In this document: piece after piece, positions 1 to 8,087 of the stretch
How the letters are laid out: every line of letters begins with the position of its first letter
How positions within the stretch are numbered: the stretch's first letter is position 1
Assembly: GCA_038141525.1 (NCBI GenBank)
Contig: JAYQIF010000008.1
Coordinates: 372,001 to 436,000, forward strand
DNA: 64,000 nucleotides
Direction of reading: 5' to 3'
DNA from: BACL21 sp038141525
Lineage (GTDB): Bacteria; Bacteroidota; Bacteroidia; Flavobacteriales; Flavobacteriaceae
Made by a program: the position numbers and the translations under genes
Notes under the pieces: model-generated
The model's input: the letters and a program-made list of their open reading frames with translations, nothing else
The model's database searches: none
Told to the model about the DNA's origin: nothing

Positions 1-1246
1 CAGTGCGCACACGTCGGTTGCTCAAGTGATCGATATCGTCAATTTCCGCTTTGGAGTTGATCAATTGAATCAAGAATTTCACGATCGTAATGATATCTTC
101 CTTGGTCAAGACCTGCTTGTCCATCTCAATATCAAGACCTAATTTTTTGTTCATTCGGTAACGCCCAACTTCGCCGAGATTATAGCGCTGATCGCTAAAG
201 AACAATTTGTTGATGATGCCACGAGCTGTCTCTTCATCTGGTGGTTCAGCATTACGCAATTGGCGATAAATGTGCTCAACTGCTTCCTTTTCAGAGTTCG
301 TAGGATCTTTTTGAAGCGTGTTGTGAATTATGGCATAATCCCCTTGCTGATGATCTTCCTTGTGCAGTAAGATTGTCTTACTTCCTGAGTCCAAAATTTC
401 TTCGAGGTGCTCCTTTTCTAGAACAGTGTCGCGATCAAAAATGATCTCATTACGCTCTATCGAAACCACCTCACCGGTATCTTCATCCACAAAATCCTCG
501 TGCCATGTCTTCAAAACACGAGCCGCAAGTTTGCGACCAAGATACTTCTTTAGACCAGTCTTGGTGGCTTTTACCTCCTCTGCCAGGTCAAAAATCTCGA
601 GTATGTCCTTGTCGCGCTCAAAGCCAATGGCACGGAACAAGGTAGTCACAGGTAATTTTTTCTTTCTGTCGATGTAGGCGTACATCACAGAGTTAATGTC
701 CGTTGCAAATTCGATCCATGATCCTTTGAACGGAATCACACGAGCCGAATACAGCTTCGTTCCGTTAGCGTGGAACGACTGTCCGAAGAATACCCCGGGA
801 GAACGGTGCAACTGTGAAACCACAACGCGCTCCGCCCCGTTGATAACAAATGTTCCACTTGGGGTCATGTAAGGGATTGTTCCCAAATACACATCCTGAA
901 CAATGGTTTCGAAATCTTCGTGTTCCTCATCGGTACAATACAATTTGAGTCGGGCCTTCAGCGGTACACTGTAAGTCAAACCGCGCTCGATACATTCTTG
1001 AATACTGTATCTCGGTGGATCTACGAAATAGTCCAAAAACTCAAGGACAAATTGATTGCGGGTATCGGTAATAGGGAAGTTTTCCAAGAACGTCTTGTAA
1101 AGACCTTCATTGCCTCTTTCTTCTGACTTGGTTTCCAACTGGAAAAAATCCTGGAAGGATTTTATTTGGATATCCAAAAAGTCCGGGTAATCCGGTCTGT
1201 TCGCTACAGAGGAAAAATTCAATCGTTCAGTTTGCGTTGCTGACAT
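1..1246 (-). CDS. rpoB: RNA polymerase beta subunit, N-terminal part (cut by window edge)
   Basis: This is the first ~415 codons of the RNA polymerase beta subunit, the catalytic core partner of beta'. Translation from the ATG at 1246 starts MSATQTERLNF and continues with RPDYPDFLDIQ and KSFQDFFQ, the conserved beta N-terminus. The frame stays open to base 1, so the rest of the gene lies outside. It is the last gene visible in the secE-nusG-rplK-rplA-rplJ-rplL-rpoB order and lies 136 bp after rplL, with a hairpin in that gap. No frame break was noticed in this part. Confidence 0.97.
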   Translation of the reverse strand, partial: MSATQTERLNFSSVANRPDYPDFLDIQIKSFQDFFQLETKSEERGNEGLYKTFLENFPITDTRNQFVLEFLDYFVDPPRYSIQECIERGLTYSVPLKARLKLYCTDEEHEDFETIVQDVYLGTIPYMTPSGTFVINGAERVVVSQLHRSPGVFFGQSFHANGTKLYSARVIPFKGSWIEFATDINSVMYAYIDRKKKLPVTTLFRAIGFERDKDILEIFDLAEEVKATKTGLKKYLGRKLAARVLKTWHEDFVDEDTGEVVSIERNEIIFDRDTVLEKEHLEEILDSGSKTILLHKEDHQQGDYAIIHNTLQKDPTNSEKEAVEHIYRQLRNAEPPDEETARGIINKLFFSDQRYNLGEVGRYRMNKKLGLDIEMDKQVLTKEDIITIVKFLIQLINSKAEIDDIDHLSNRRVRT

Positions 1247-1322
1247 CTATAGATAGAATTTTAATTAAAAAATAAGTTTTGCGTCTACATAAAAAATCTC
1301 AAAACCTTTATATACGCAAAAT

Positions 1323-1360
1323 GGTTTAGGCCTGAACTCGCATGAGTAAAGACCTAAACC
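1323..1360 (-). promoter_or_regulatory. Hairpin in the rplL-rpoB intergenic region
   Basis: An 8-bp perfect inverted repeat (ggtttagg at 1323-1330, cctaaacc at 1353-1360) encloses a 22-nt loop just after the rplL stop. On the minus strand no T-run follows it, so it does not look like a full terminator. In other bacteria this gap holds an attenuator or RNase III site that sets the ratio of L7/L12 to polymerase. A similar role here is inference. Confidence 0.4.
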
Positions 1361-1382
1361 TTAAGGTTTACAGCTGTTGGGC

Positions 1383-1760
1383 TTACTTAAGCTCAACCTC
1401 AGCTCCAGCCTCTTCTAATTGGGCTTTAAGTGCTTCTGCTTCGTCTTTAGCAACACCTTCTTTAATTGGAGATGGTGCATTATCAACTAAATCTTTAGCA
1501 TCTTTCAATCCAGCTCCGGTTAATTCTTTAACCAATTTAACCACAGCTAGTTTAGAAGCTCCAGCGGCTTTAAGGATGACGTCAAACTCTGACTTTTCCT
1601 CAGCAGCGTCTCCGCCACCACCAGCTGGACCAGCAACAGCAACTGCAGCAGCAGCAGCTGGCTCGATACCATATTCATCTTTTAGGATTGTAGCTAACTC
1701 ATTAACTTCTTTAACAGTTAGGTTAACCAATTGTTCTGCGAAATCTTTTAAATCTGCCAT
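1383..1760 (-). CDS. rplL: 50S ribosomal protein L7/L12
   Basis: The 125-residue protein has the classic L7/L12 layout: an N-terminal dimerisation domain (MADLKDFAEQLVNLTVKE), an Ala/Gly-rich hinge around residues 34-52, and a C-terminal factor-binding domain with VKLVKELTGAGLKDAKDLV. It forms the ribosomal stalk with L10 and recruits translation GTPases. It lies 62 bp after rplJ. Length and composition are normal. Confidence 0.98.
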   Translation of the reverse strand: MADLKDFAEQLVNLTVKEVNELATILKDEYGIEPAAAAAVAVAGPAGGGGDAAEEKSEFDVILKAAGASKLAVVKLVKELTGAGLKDAKDLVDNAPSPIKEGVAKDEAEALKAQLEEAGAEVELK

Positions 1761-1822
1761 TTTCTATCGTTTTAATGTAATTTTTAATTTATGTTATTTA
1801 ATTAGTGCAATTATTTAGCGAG

Positions 1823-2338
1823 TTAACGCTCAGAAAGCGTCTTGACCACTCCCGCAATGGTATTTCCACCACTTTTAAGAGCAGAGACCACGTTTTTGGC
1901 AGGTGATTGTAACAAGCCAATGATCTCGCCGATGAGCTCGTCTTTGGACTTGATATCTACCAATACCTCTAATTGTTCGTCTCCGATATAAACTGCCTCC
2001 TCAACAAAGGCACCTTTTAAAATTGGTCGATCTGACTTTTTGCGAAAATCCTTAATCACTTTTGCAGGAGCATTATTCACCTCTGCAACCATTAAGGATG
2101 TGTTTCCCTTTAGAACTGATGACAAATCACCAAAGTCCTTATCGGATGACTCCATCGCTTTAGCCAGTAATGTATTCTTAACTACATTGAGCTTCACCCC
2201 AGCCTTAAAACAGGCGCGGCGCAAGTTTGATGTTGCCGTAGCATCTAGACCCGATATATCAGCCAAATATATGGTTGTATTGTCGGCGAGCTGGGCAGTC
2301 AACTGTTCAATTACTAATGATTTTTCTTCTCTAGTCAT
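1823..2338 (-). CDS. rplJ: 50S ribosomal protein L10
   Basis: The 171-residue L10 anchors L7/L12 dimers to 23S rRNA. The N-terminus (MTREEKSLVIEQL, then YLADISGLDA) and the LNVVKNTLLAKA segment are typical, and the C-terminal helix that binds L7/L12 is present. Only 14 bp separate it from rplA, so translational coupling is likely. No long L10 leader of the enterobacterial type can fit in this gap. Confidence 0.97.
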   Translation of the reverse strand: MTREEKSLVIEQLTAQLADNTTIYLADISGLDATATSNLRRACFKAGVKLNVVKNTLLAKAMESSDKDFGDLSSVLKGNTSLMVAEVNNAPAKVIKDFRKKSDRPILKGAFVEEAVYIGDEQLEVLVDIKSKDELIGEIIGLLQSPAKNVVSALKSGGNTIAGVVKTLSER

Positions 2339-2352
2339 CTTATACGGTTTTA

Positions 2353-3048
2353 CTACTCAGCAAATCGCTTGGCATCAATGGCTACACTAGGGCTCATGGT
2401 ACTTGACATGAATATACTCTTGATGTAAACACCTTTTGCCGCCTGAGGCTTAAGCTTAACAAGTGTTGTAATTAATTCTTTTGCGTTTCCTGCAATTTTA
2501 TCGGCATCAAAAGACGCTTTTCCAATTGCGGCGTGAACAATACCAGTTTTATCTACTTTGAAGTCGATTTTACCTGATTTCACGTCTGAAACTGCTTTAG
2601 CGACATCCATAGTCACCGTACCTGTCTTAGGGTTTGGCATCAAACCACGTGGACCTAAAATACGTCCGAGTGGGCCTAGTTTTCCCATAACACTTGGCAT
2701 GGTCACAATGACATCAACATCGGTCCATCCTCCTTTAATTTTATCGAGGTATTCGTCTAACCCGACAAAGTCTGCACCTGCTTCTTTGGCTTCGGCCTCC
2801 TTATCTGGAGTTACCAAGGCCAACACTTTAACGTCTTTTCCCGTTCCGTGAGGAAGAGTCACCACACCGCGCACCATTTGATTTGCTTTACGTGGATCGA
2901 CATTAAGGCGTACAGCAAGGTCTACAGACGCGTCAAAATTAGCGTTTGTAATTTCCTTTAATAAAGCAGAAGCTTCAGACAAAGAATAAGCCTTGTTGGG
3001 CTCAACCTTTGCTACTGCTTCTTTTTGCTTTTTAGTTAATCTTGCCAT
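2353..3048 (-). CDS. rplA: 50S ribosomal protein L1
   Basis: The 231-residue L1 has the expected length and binds 23S rRNA near the E site. The start MARLTKKQKEAV, the MPNPKTGTVT loop and the C-terminal GVYIKSIFMSSTMSPSV are diagnostic. It is in the ribosomal operon, 21 bp after rplK. In many bacteria L1 represses its own operon by binding the rplK-rplA leader. No clear mimic of its rRNA site was identified here. Confidence 0.97.
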   Translation of the reverse strand: MARLTKKQKEAVAKVEPNKAYSLSEASALLKEITNANFDASVDLAVRLNVDPRKANQMVRGVVTLPHGTGKDVKVLALVTPDKEAEAKEAGADFVGLDEYLDKIKGGWTDVDVIVTMPSVMGKLGPLGRILGPRGLMPNPKTGTVTMDVAKAVSDVKSGKIDFKVDKTGIVHAAIGKASFDADKIAGNAKELITTLVKLKPQAAKGVYIKSIFMSSTMSPSVAIDAKRFAE

Positions 3049-3069
3049 TATTTAGATTCTTTTTCTTAA

Positions 3070-3507
3070 TTAAAAAGGTGCAGCACCCTTCACTTTAACT
3101 CCCATTGAACGCGCTGTACCGGCTACCATTTTCATAGCAGACTCGATAGTAAAAGCATTCAAATCCGGCATCTTATCTTCGGCGATAACCTTGATTTGAT
3201 CCCAAGAAATGGTGGCTACTTTCTTAATATGTGGTTCTCCTGAGCCCTTCTTTACCTTCGCAGCTTCGAGGATTTGTACTGCCGCTGGTGGAGTTTTAAT
3301 GACAAAGTCAAAAGACTTGTCTTTATAAACCGTAATAGCCACTGGTAGCACTTTACCTTGTTTGTCCTGCGTTCTGGCATTGAATTGCTTGCAGAATTCC
3401 ATGATATTAACACCTGCAGCACCTAAAGCGGGTCCAACCGGTGGAGAGGGATTTGCCGCTCCTCCACGGACTTGCAACTTTACAATTTTACCTACTTCTT
3501 TTGCCAT
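3070..3507 (-). CDS. rplK: 50S ribosomal protein L11
   Basis: The 145-residue L11 forms part of the GTPase-associated centre. The N-terminus carries the proline-rich GGAANPSPPVGPALG loop and the C-terminal RNA-binding domain ends with GTARSMGVKVKG. It lies 69 bp after nusG, in the usual nusG-rplK order. The length is standard. Confidence 0.98.
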   Translation of the reverse strand: MAKEVGKIVKLQVRGGAANPSPPVGPALGAAGVNIMEFCKQFNARTQDKQGKVLPVAITVYKDKSFDFVIKTPPAAVQILEAAKVKKGSGEPHIKKVATISWDQIKVIAEDKMPDLNAFTIESAMKMVAGTARSMGVKVKGAAPF

Positions 3508-3576
3508 TTTTCAAAATTTAAAAACCGGATTTTCTATTTGTGGAAGCTTAGAAAAAACCTATTTATAGCGTAACAA

Positions 3577-4131
3577 TTAAACTTTCTCTACTTGCATGTA
3601 GCTCAACTCTAATGGTGTCTTTCGGCCGAATATCTTTACCATTACCTCGAGCTTTCGCTTTTCTTCATTAATCTTTTCTACATTACCGTTGAATCCGTTA
3701 AACGGACCATCAATAACTTTGACTGTTTCACCGATGATAAACGGTATATTGATGCTCTCGTCCTGTACTGCCAATTCGTCGACCTTTCCGAGCATACGAT
3801 TTACTTCACTTTGTCTAAGCGGGACAGGGTCCCCCCCTTTTACTTCGCCCAAAAAACCAATCACTCCATTGATCGCACGAATAATGTGAGGAATCTCACC
3901 GGCTAAATTTGCTTGGACCATAATGTATCCAGGGAAGTAAACGCGTTCTTTGTTTACTTTCTTACCGTTGCGAATTTGAATGACCTTTTCTGTCGGCACA
4001 AGAACCTGCTCGATATACTGTTCCAAGTTCAAACGGCCGATCTCTGATTCGATGTAGGCTTTGATTTTATTCTCTTGCCCACTAACGGATCGAACTACAT
4101 ACCACTTCTTATCGCTTTTGGTCTCTGACAT
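3577..4131 (-). CDS. nusG: Transcription termination/antitermination factor NusG
   Basis: The 184-residue protein has an N-terminal NGN domain (KWYVVRSVSGQENKIKAYIE) that binds RNA polymerase, and a C-terminal KOW domain (GETVKVIDGPFNGFNG) that binds Rho or ribosomal S10. It lies 8 bp after secE, which indicates one transcript. The length matches the family. NusG couples transcription to translation in the cytoplasm. Confidence 0.97.
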   Translation of the reverse strand: MSETKSDKKWYVVRSVSGQENKIKAYIESEIGRLNLEQYIEQVLVPTEKVIQIRNGKKVNKERVYFPGYIMVQANLAGEIPHIIRAINGVIGFLGEVKGGDPVPLRQSEVNRMLGKVDELAVQDESINIPFIIGETVKVIDGPFNGFNGNVEKINEEKRKLEVMVKIFGRKTPLELSYMQVEKV

Positions 4132-4139
4132 AATCCTGA

Positions 4140-4328
4140 TTAAGCTTTAATCCATTGGAAATATTGACCTACTACACCGCTAAACACGGTATCTATACCC
4201 CATACGGCCAACGCAAGAACAACCGAAAACGCAGCAACTACAACAGTTAGTCGTTGTGCCTCGGACCATTCAGTCCAGGTCACATGATTCTTGAGCTCGT
4301 TATATGATTCTTTGATATAGTTCATCAT
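4140..4328 (-). CDS. secE: Preprotein translocase subunit SecE
   Basis: This 62-residue protein is the short, single-membrane-span SecE found in many bacteria. The amphipathic N-terminal part (YNELKNHVTWTEWSEAQRLT) is followed by one hydrophobic helix at about residues 28-56. SecE clamps SecY in the translocon. It sits between tRNA-Trp and nusG, the conserved position in Bacteroidota. Confidence 0.95.
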   Translation of the reverse strand: MMNYIKESYNELKNHVTWTEWSEAQRLTVVVAAFSVVLALAVWGIDTVFSGVVGQYFQWIKA

Positions 4329-4367
4329 GGTCTATTATTTTTTAAACTGCTTTGGGCAGGACTCCAG

Positions 4368-4440
4368 CACGGGTTGAGAGGCTCGAACTCCCGACACCTG
4401 GTTTTGGAGACCAGTGCTCTACCAACTGAGCTAAACCCGT
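4368..4440 (-). tRNA. tRNA-Trp (CCA)
   Basis: On the minus strand the sequence folds into a 73-nt cloverleaf with a 7-bp acceptor stem (acgggtt/aacccgt), a D arm with agctcagttggtagag, and a T loop containing gttcgag. The anticodon loop ctccaaa gives anticodon CCA, which reads UGG. No CCA end is encoded. It lies between tuf and secE. Confidence 0.96.
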
Positions 4441-4443
4441 AAC

Positions 4444-4486
4444 AAAAGTCAAGGCATCCTGCATCTGCAGGACACCTTTTGACTTT
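4444..4486 (-). terminator. Hairpin downstream of tuf
   Basis: An inner perfect arm pair (tcctgca/tgcagga) is enclosed by an outer imperfect pair (aaaagtcaa and ttttgactt). The structure begins 16 bp after the tuf stop and ends just before tRNA-Trp. It could terminate tuf transcripts or mark processing between tuf and the tRNA. The weak U-run leaves the choice open. Confidence 0.55.
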
Positions 4487-4501
4487 TTATCTAAACGTTA
4501 A

Positions 4502-5689
4502 TTAGTCTAAAATTTCAGTTACCTGACCAGCACCTACAGTTCTACCACCTTCACGGATAGCGAAACGTAGACCAATGCTCATGGCGATTGGCTGGATCAA
4601 ATCAACTGTAATGGTCAAGTTATCACCTGGCATTACCATTTCAACTCCATCAGGTAGGTTAATGTTACCTGTTACGTCAGTTGTACGTACGTAGAACTGT
4701 GGACGGTAGTTGTTGTGGAATGGTGTGTGACGACCACCTTCTTCTTTTTTCAAGATGTAGACCTCAGCTTTAAACTTAGCGTGTGGCGTTACAGATCCTG
4801 GCTTAACGATAACCATACCTCTTTTGATATCGGTTTTCTCGATACCACGCAATAGGATACCAACATTGTCACCAGCCTCACCACGATCTAGGATTTTACG
4901 GAACATTTCAACCCCTGTAATTGTAGAGGTTAATTTCTCGTCACCCATACCAATAATATCAACAGCATCACCTGTGTTGGCAACACCTGTTTCAATACGA
5001 CCTGTAGCAACAGTACCACGACCAGTAATTGAGAATACATCCTCGATTGGCAACAAGAAATCTTTGTCTACCTCACGAAGTGGCTCTTCAATCCAAGTAT
5101 CAACGGCATCCATGAGCTCTACTACTGTATCCACCCACTTATCTTCACCGTTTAACGCACCAAGTGCAGAACCTTGAACAACAGGTCCATTATCTCCGTC
5201 GTACTCATAGAAGCTCAATAGGTCACGGATTTCCATCTCTACTAGTTCAAGTAGTTCTGGATCGTCCACCATGTCCACTTTGTTCATGAAAACAACAATA
5301 CGTGGAATACCAACCTGACGTCCTAAAAGGATGTGCTCACGCGTTTGTGGCATAGGACCATCCGTTGCGGCAACCACAAGAATTGCTCCGTCCATCTGAG
5401 CAGCACCAGTAACCATGTTCTTTACGTAATCCGCGTGACCTGGACAGTCAACGTGGGCGTAGTGACGATTTGCTGTTTGGTACTCAACGTGGGATGAGTT
5501 GATAGTAATACCACGCTCTTTTTCTTCAGGAGCGTTGTCAATTTGATCGAATGAACGGGCCTCAGAATGTCCTTTATCTGCCATTACTTTAGTAATTGCA
5601 GCGGTCAAAGTCGTCTTGCCGTGATCAACGTGACCGATAGTCCCAACGTTCAAGTGTGGTTTCGACCGGTCGAAAGTTTCTTTTGCCAT
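4502..5689 (-). CDS. tuf: Elongation factor Tu
   Basis: The 395-residue EF-Tu delivers aminoacyl-tRNA to the ribosome with GTP hydrolysis. The G domain shows the P-loop GHVDHGKTTL, the DCPGHADY switch and NKVD. Domains 2 and 3 follow and end with VGAGQVTEILD. It is preceded by a tRNA cluster and followed by tRNA-Trp and secE, a typical Bacteroidota arrangement that implies co-transcription and tRNA processing. Confidence 0.98.
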   Translation of the reverse strand: MAKETFDRSKPHLNVGTIGHVDHGKTTLTAAITKVMADKGHSEARSFDQIDNAPEEKERGITINSSHVEYQTANRHYAHVDCPGHADYVKNMVTGAAQMDGAILVVAATDGPMPQTREHILLGRQVGIPRIVVFMNKVDMVDDPELLELVEMEIRDLLSFYEYDGDNGPVVQGSALGALNGEDKWVDTVVELMDAVDTWIEEPLREVDKDFLLPIEDVFSITGRGTVATGRIETGVANTGDAVDIIGMGDEKLTSTITGVEMFRKILDRGEAGDNVGILLRGIEKTDIKRGMVIVKPGSVTPHAKFKAEVYILKKEEGGRHTPFHNNYRPQFYVRTTDVTGNINLPDGVEMVMPGDNLTITVDLIQPIAMSIGLRFAIREGGRTVGAGQVTEILD

Positions 5690-5744
5690 TGTGTATTAAT
5701 TTAACTTAGTTATTTATTAGTGTTCAAATTTAATTCCATTTTCG

Positions 5745-5816
<72 letters not shown>

Positions 5817-5893
5817 TTGTGTTGTTACAGACCGATACTTGAATGCTTCGAGTAAAGGGCTTAACCACAGGCGCATTGCGCTTGCGAGATTTG

Positions 5894-5966
5894 AGCGGGA
5901 GACCGGGTTCGAACCGGCGACATTCAGCTTGGAAGGCTGACGCTCTACCAACTGAGCTACTCCCGC
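5894..5966 (-). tRNA. tRNA-Gly (TCC)
   Basis: This is a 73-nt cloverleaf on the minus strand with acceptor stem gcgggag/ctcccgc, a D arm agctcagttggtagag, anticodon loop cttccaa (anticodon TCC) and T loop gttcgaa. It is the third tRNA of the cluster upstream of tuf, counting in the direction of transcription. Confidence 0.96.
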
Positions 5967-6140
5967 AAAGACCCAAAAAATTCTTGGGATTTTAGTCAAT
6001 ATGTCAATATAACATCATGATTTGCCCGCAAAAAGGCGTGCAAAGATAATTAAAAATGAGTCATTTACAAAAAATGAACGTCGCTTTTACACCCAATCGA
6101 CATTCACTCTGTACACACTCCATTTAACTCTCCAAAAAAG

Positions 6141-6223
6141 TGGGGAGAGCAGGATTCGAACCTGCGAAGGTAAAAACCAACAGATTTACAGTCTGTCCTC
6201 GTTGGCCGCTTGAGTATCTCCCC
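6141..6223 (-). tRNA. tRNA-Tyr (GTA)
   Basis: This is an 83-nt class II tRNA with a long variable arm, acceptor stem ggggaga/tctcccc and anticodon loop ctgtaaa (anticodon GTA). The long variable arm is the normal bacterial form of tRNA-Tyr. It lies between tRNA-Thr(TGT) and tRNA-Gly in one minus-strand cluster. Confidence 0.95.
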
Positions 6224-6260
6224 GATGCACTATTCAGTGCCTAATTAAGAACGTTTTTTG

Positions 6261-6334
6261 AGCCGATGGAGGGACTCGAACCCACGACCTGCTGATTACA
6301 AATCAGCTGCTCTAGCCAGCTGAGCTACATCGGC
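6261..6334 (-). tRNA. tRNA-Thr (TGT)
   Basis: This is a 74-nt cloverleaf on the minus strand with acceptor stem gccgatg/catcggc, anticodon stem ctgat/atcag and anticodon TGT, which reads ACA. It is the first tRNA of the cluster that runs into tuf. Two threonine isoacceptors in one cluster are common in this group. Confidence 0.95.
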
Positions 6335-6446
6335 GAAACGCCTCTTTTTTAAGTGCATTTTGCGCATAAAAAAGTCCGCTATTTCTAACGGACTGCAAAT
6401 GTAAATAATTATTTGTACGAAAAAAATATTTTCGAAAAAAAATGGA

Positions 6447-6749
6447 TTAGATATGAGCCCTCTGTTTGGCCTTTGTTTTCTTGAGCCCCCGCTCTAAAGA
6501 TTGTACCCCAAAATCTATGGCCGCCTCAAATGAAGCCGCTTCTTTTTTGATGACCAATTGCTCCCCAGGAATATGCAAAAGAATTTCAGCTATTTTATTG
6601 GACTTTTCTGAACTGTTAACCAATTTCAAAAACACCTCTGCCCGAATAATTCGATCGTAAAACAACTCTAATTTGTCTAGTTTTTTTTGAATAAAATGAT
6701 TGAGTTTGGCATTGACTGCGTGCTGCGGAGATTGGATGGTCACTTTCAT
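6447..6749 (-). CDS. hpf: Ribosome hibernation promoting factor, short form
   Basis: The 100-residue protein matches the HPF/YfiA N-terminal domain: MKVTIQSPQHAVNAKL, then KLDKLELFYDRI and a C-terminal basic helix. It lacks the long C-terminal dimerisation domain, so it is a short-type factor. Such proteins bind the 30S decoding centre in stationary phase. It lies 17 bp after the XerC-like gene and is probably co-transcribed with it. Confidence 0.88.
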   Translation of the reverse strand: MKVTIQSPQHAVNAKLNHFIQKKLDKLELFYDRIIRAEVFLKLVNSSEKSNKIAEILLHIPGEQLVIKKEAASFEAAIDFGVQSLERGLKKTKAKQRAHI

Positions 6750-6766
6750 AAAATTGGAATTATCGA

Positions 6767-7669
6767 TTAAGATTCATTGTTTCTGGGGTGTGCCTGAGCA
6801 TGCGCTTGCTTTAATTTGGCTATGCTGTTGTGCGTATACACCTGAGTGGATGATAAACTAGCATGACCGAGTAATTCTTTCACTGCGTTGAGATCGGCAC
6901 CTTCGTCCAAAAGATGTGTTGCAAACGAATGACGCAAAATATGCGGACTCCGTTTTAATTTCTTTGACACCTTACCAAAATAACTATTAATCACGCGATA
7001 AACAAGCTCAGGATAAATTTTAACGCCTTTTTGTGACAACAATAAATGACTCGAATCCACGATCTTAACCAGCGCCAAACGCTTTTTCAAATATCTGTGA
7101 TAAATAGATTCTAGCCCCTGTAACAAGGGTATTAAACGCTCTTTCTGACGTTTCCCTCTGACCTTGACCACTCCCGAGGACCAATCAAAATCATCCAGGC
7201 GCAAATCCACGAGTTCTGCTCTTCTCATACCCGTAGCATAGAAAAGTGAGATCATCAAATGATCTCGAGCCCCAACGAAATCATCTTGATGGGACAATAA
7301 ATCCATCACTTGGTCGATTTCCTCGGCAGAAAAAGGCACCTGTATTTTGGAAGAAGTTTTAAGGGCACGATGCTTGGCCATTGGATCAGAGACTACCTGA
7401 CCAGTTTTCAATAAAAATCTAAAATACGCCTTGAGAGAGGACATTTTGCGATTTATCGTACGGTTCGCATTACCCTGTTCGACTAAGAGGACAATCCAGC
7501 TTCGAATCATGGGATAAACCACTTGATCCAGATTCTGCAGGTCATATTGATCAGACACATAATCTAAAAAACAAGACAAATCTCTAATATAGGCCGATAC
7601 CGTATGCTGAGAATAATTTCTCTCCAGAGACAGATAGTCGGTAAAATCTTGAAAAACAGAATGCGTCAT
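6767..7669 (-). CDS. Tyrosine recombinase, XerC/XerD type
   Basis: The 300-residue protein has an N-terminal SAM-like core-binding domain (residues 1-90) and a C-terminal catalytic domain. Visible catalytic residues are the first Arg in MRRAELVDLRLDD, the HILRHSFATHLL box, the GHASLSSTQVY segment and its Tyr. Size and motifs fit the Xer recombinases that resolve chromosome dimers at dif. Its position between rpsU and hpf is chromosomal, with no integrase context. XerC versus XerD cannot be decided here. Confidence 0.9.
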   Translation of the reverse strand: MTHSVFQDFTDYLSLERNYSQHTVSAYIRDLSCFLDYVSDQYDLQNLDQVVYPMIRSWIVLLVEQGNANRTINRKMSSLKAYFRFLLKTGQVVSDPMAKHRALKTSSKIQVPFSAEEIDQVMDLLSHQDDFVGARDHLMISLFYATGMRRAELVDLRLDDFDWSSGVVKVRGKRQKERLIPLLQGLESIYHRYLKKRLALVKIVDSSHLLLSQKGVKIYPELVYRVINSYFGKVSKKLKRSPHILRHSFATHLLDEGADLNAVKELLGHASLSSTQVYTHNSIAKLKQAHAQAHPRNNES

Positions 7670-7770
7670 ATCAAAAGCAAAGCAACAGAAAGATACAAAA
7701 ATGAATTGAGTCTGAAATGAATGGAGTCCGATACTCCATGGTAATGTCCTGTGATGTCAGGAATAAAAAA

Positions 7771-7793
7771 ATCCGCCGAGAGACTCGGCGGAT
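7771..7793 (-). terminator. Rho-independent terminator after rpsU
   Basis: A perfect 9-bp GC-rich stem (atccgccga/tcggcggat) with a 5-nt loop is followed on the minus strand by six T residues. It lies 25 bp after the rpsU stop and separates rpsU from the xerC-hpf pair. Confidence 0.85.
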
Positions 7794-7817
7794 CAGTTGC
7801 AATATATGTGCTGGGAT

Positions 7818-8012
7818 CTAGATTTCTTCTTGATCACGCAAATGCTGAATGTATTGTGCTTTTTGAATTTGAGCACGTCTTTTGACAGAAGGCTTGGTAA
7901 ATTGCTGTCTTGAACGCAATTGACGCATCGTCCCTGTTCGGTCGAACTTGCGCTTGAAACGCTTCAGGGCTCTGTCGATATTTTCTCCGTCTTTAACTGG
8001 TATAATTAACAT
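7818..8012 (-). CDS. rpsU: 30S ribosomal protein S21
   Basis: The 64-residue basic protein begins MLIIPVKDGENIDRALKRFKRK, the conserved S21 start. It joins the 30S platform near the anti-Shine-Dalgarno region. A purine-rich stretch (gaggaggtgatgac) lies just before its ATG, an unusually strong Shine-Dalgarno-like site for Bacteroidota, which fits reports that S21 mRNAs of this group keep such a sequence. A clear terminator follows. Confidence 0.96.
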   Translation of the reverse strand: MLIIPVKDGENIDRALKRFKRKFDRTGTMRQLRSRQQFTKPSVKRRAQIQKAQYIQHLRDQEEI

Positions 8013-8087
8013 AGTGTCATCACCTCCTCTCTTTAGGTCGGCAAAAATATGAAATTTTTTAAATTATGATATCACTTTTTAACTAAT

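Noticed and set aside
1342..1818. 158-codon open frame on the plus strand opposite rplL
   Set aside because: It is the antisense shadow of rplL. Its Ala/Ser-rich composition mirrors the rplL hinge and no ribosome-binding or family signature was seen.
6767..7669. XerC-like recombinase as an integrase of a mobile element
   Set aside because: No attachment-site repeats, cargo genes or tRNA-end duplication were found, and the size and motifs fit housekeeping Xer proteins.
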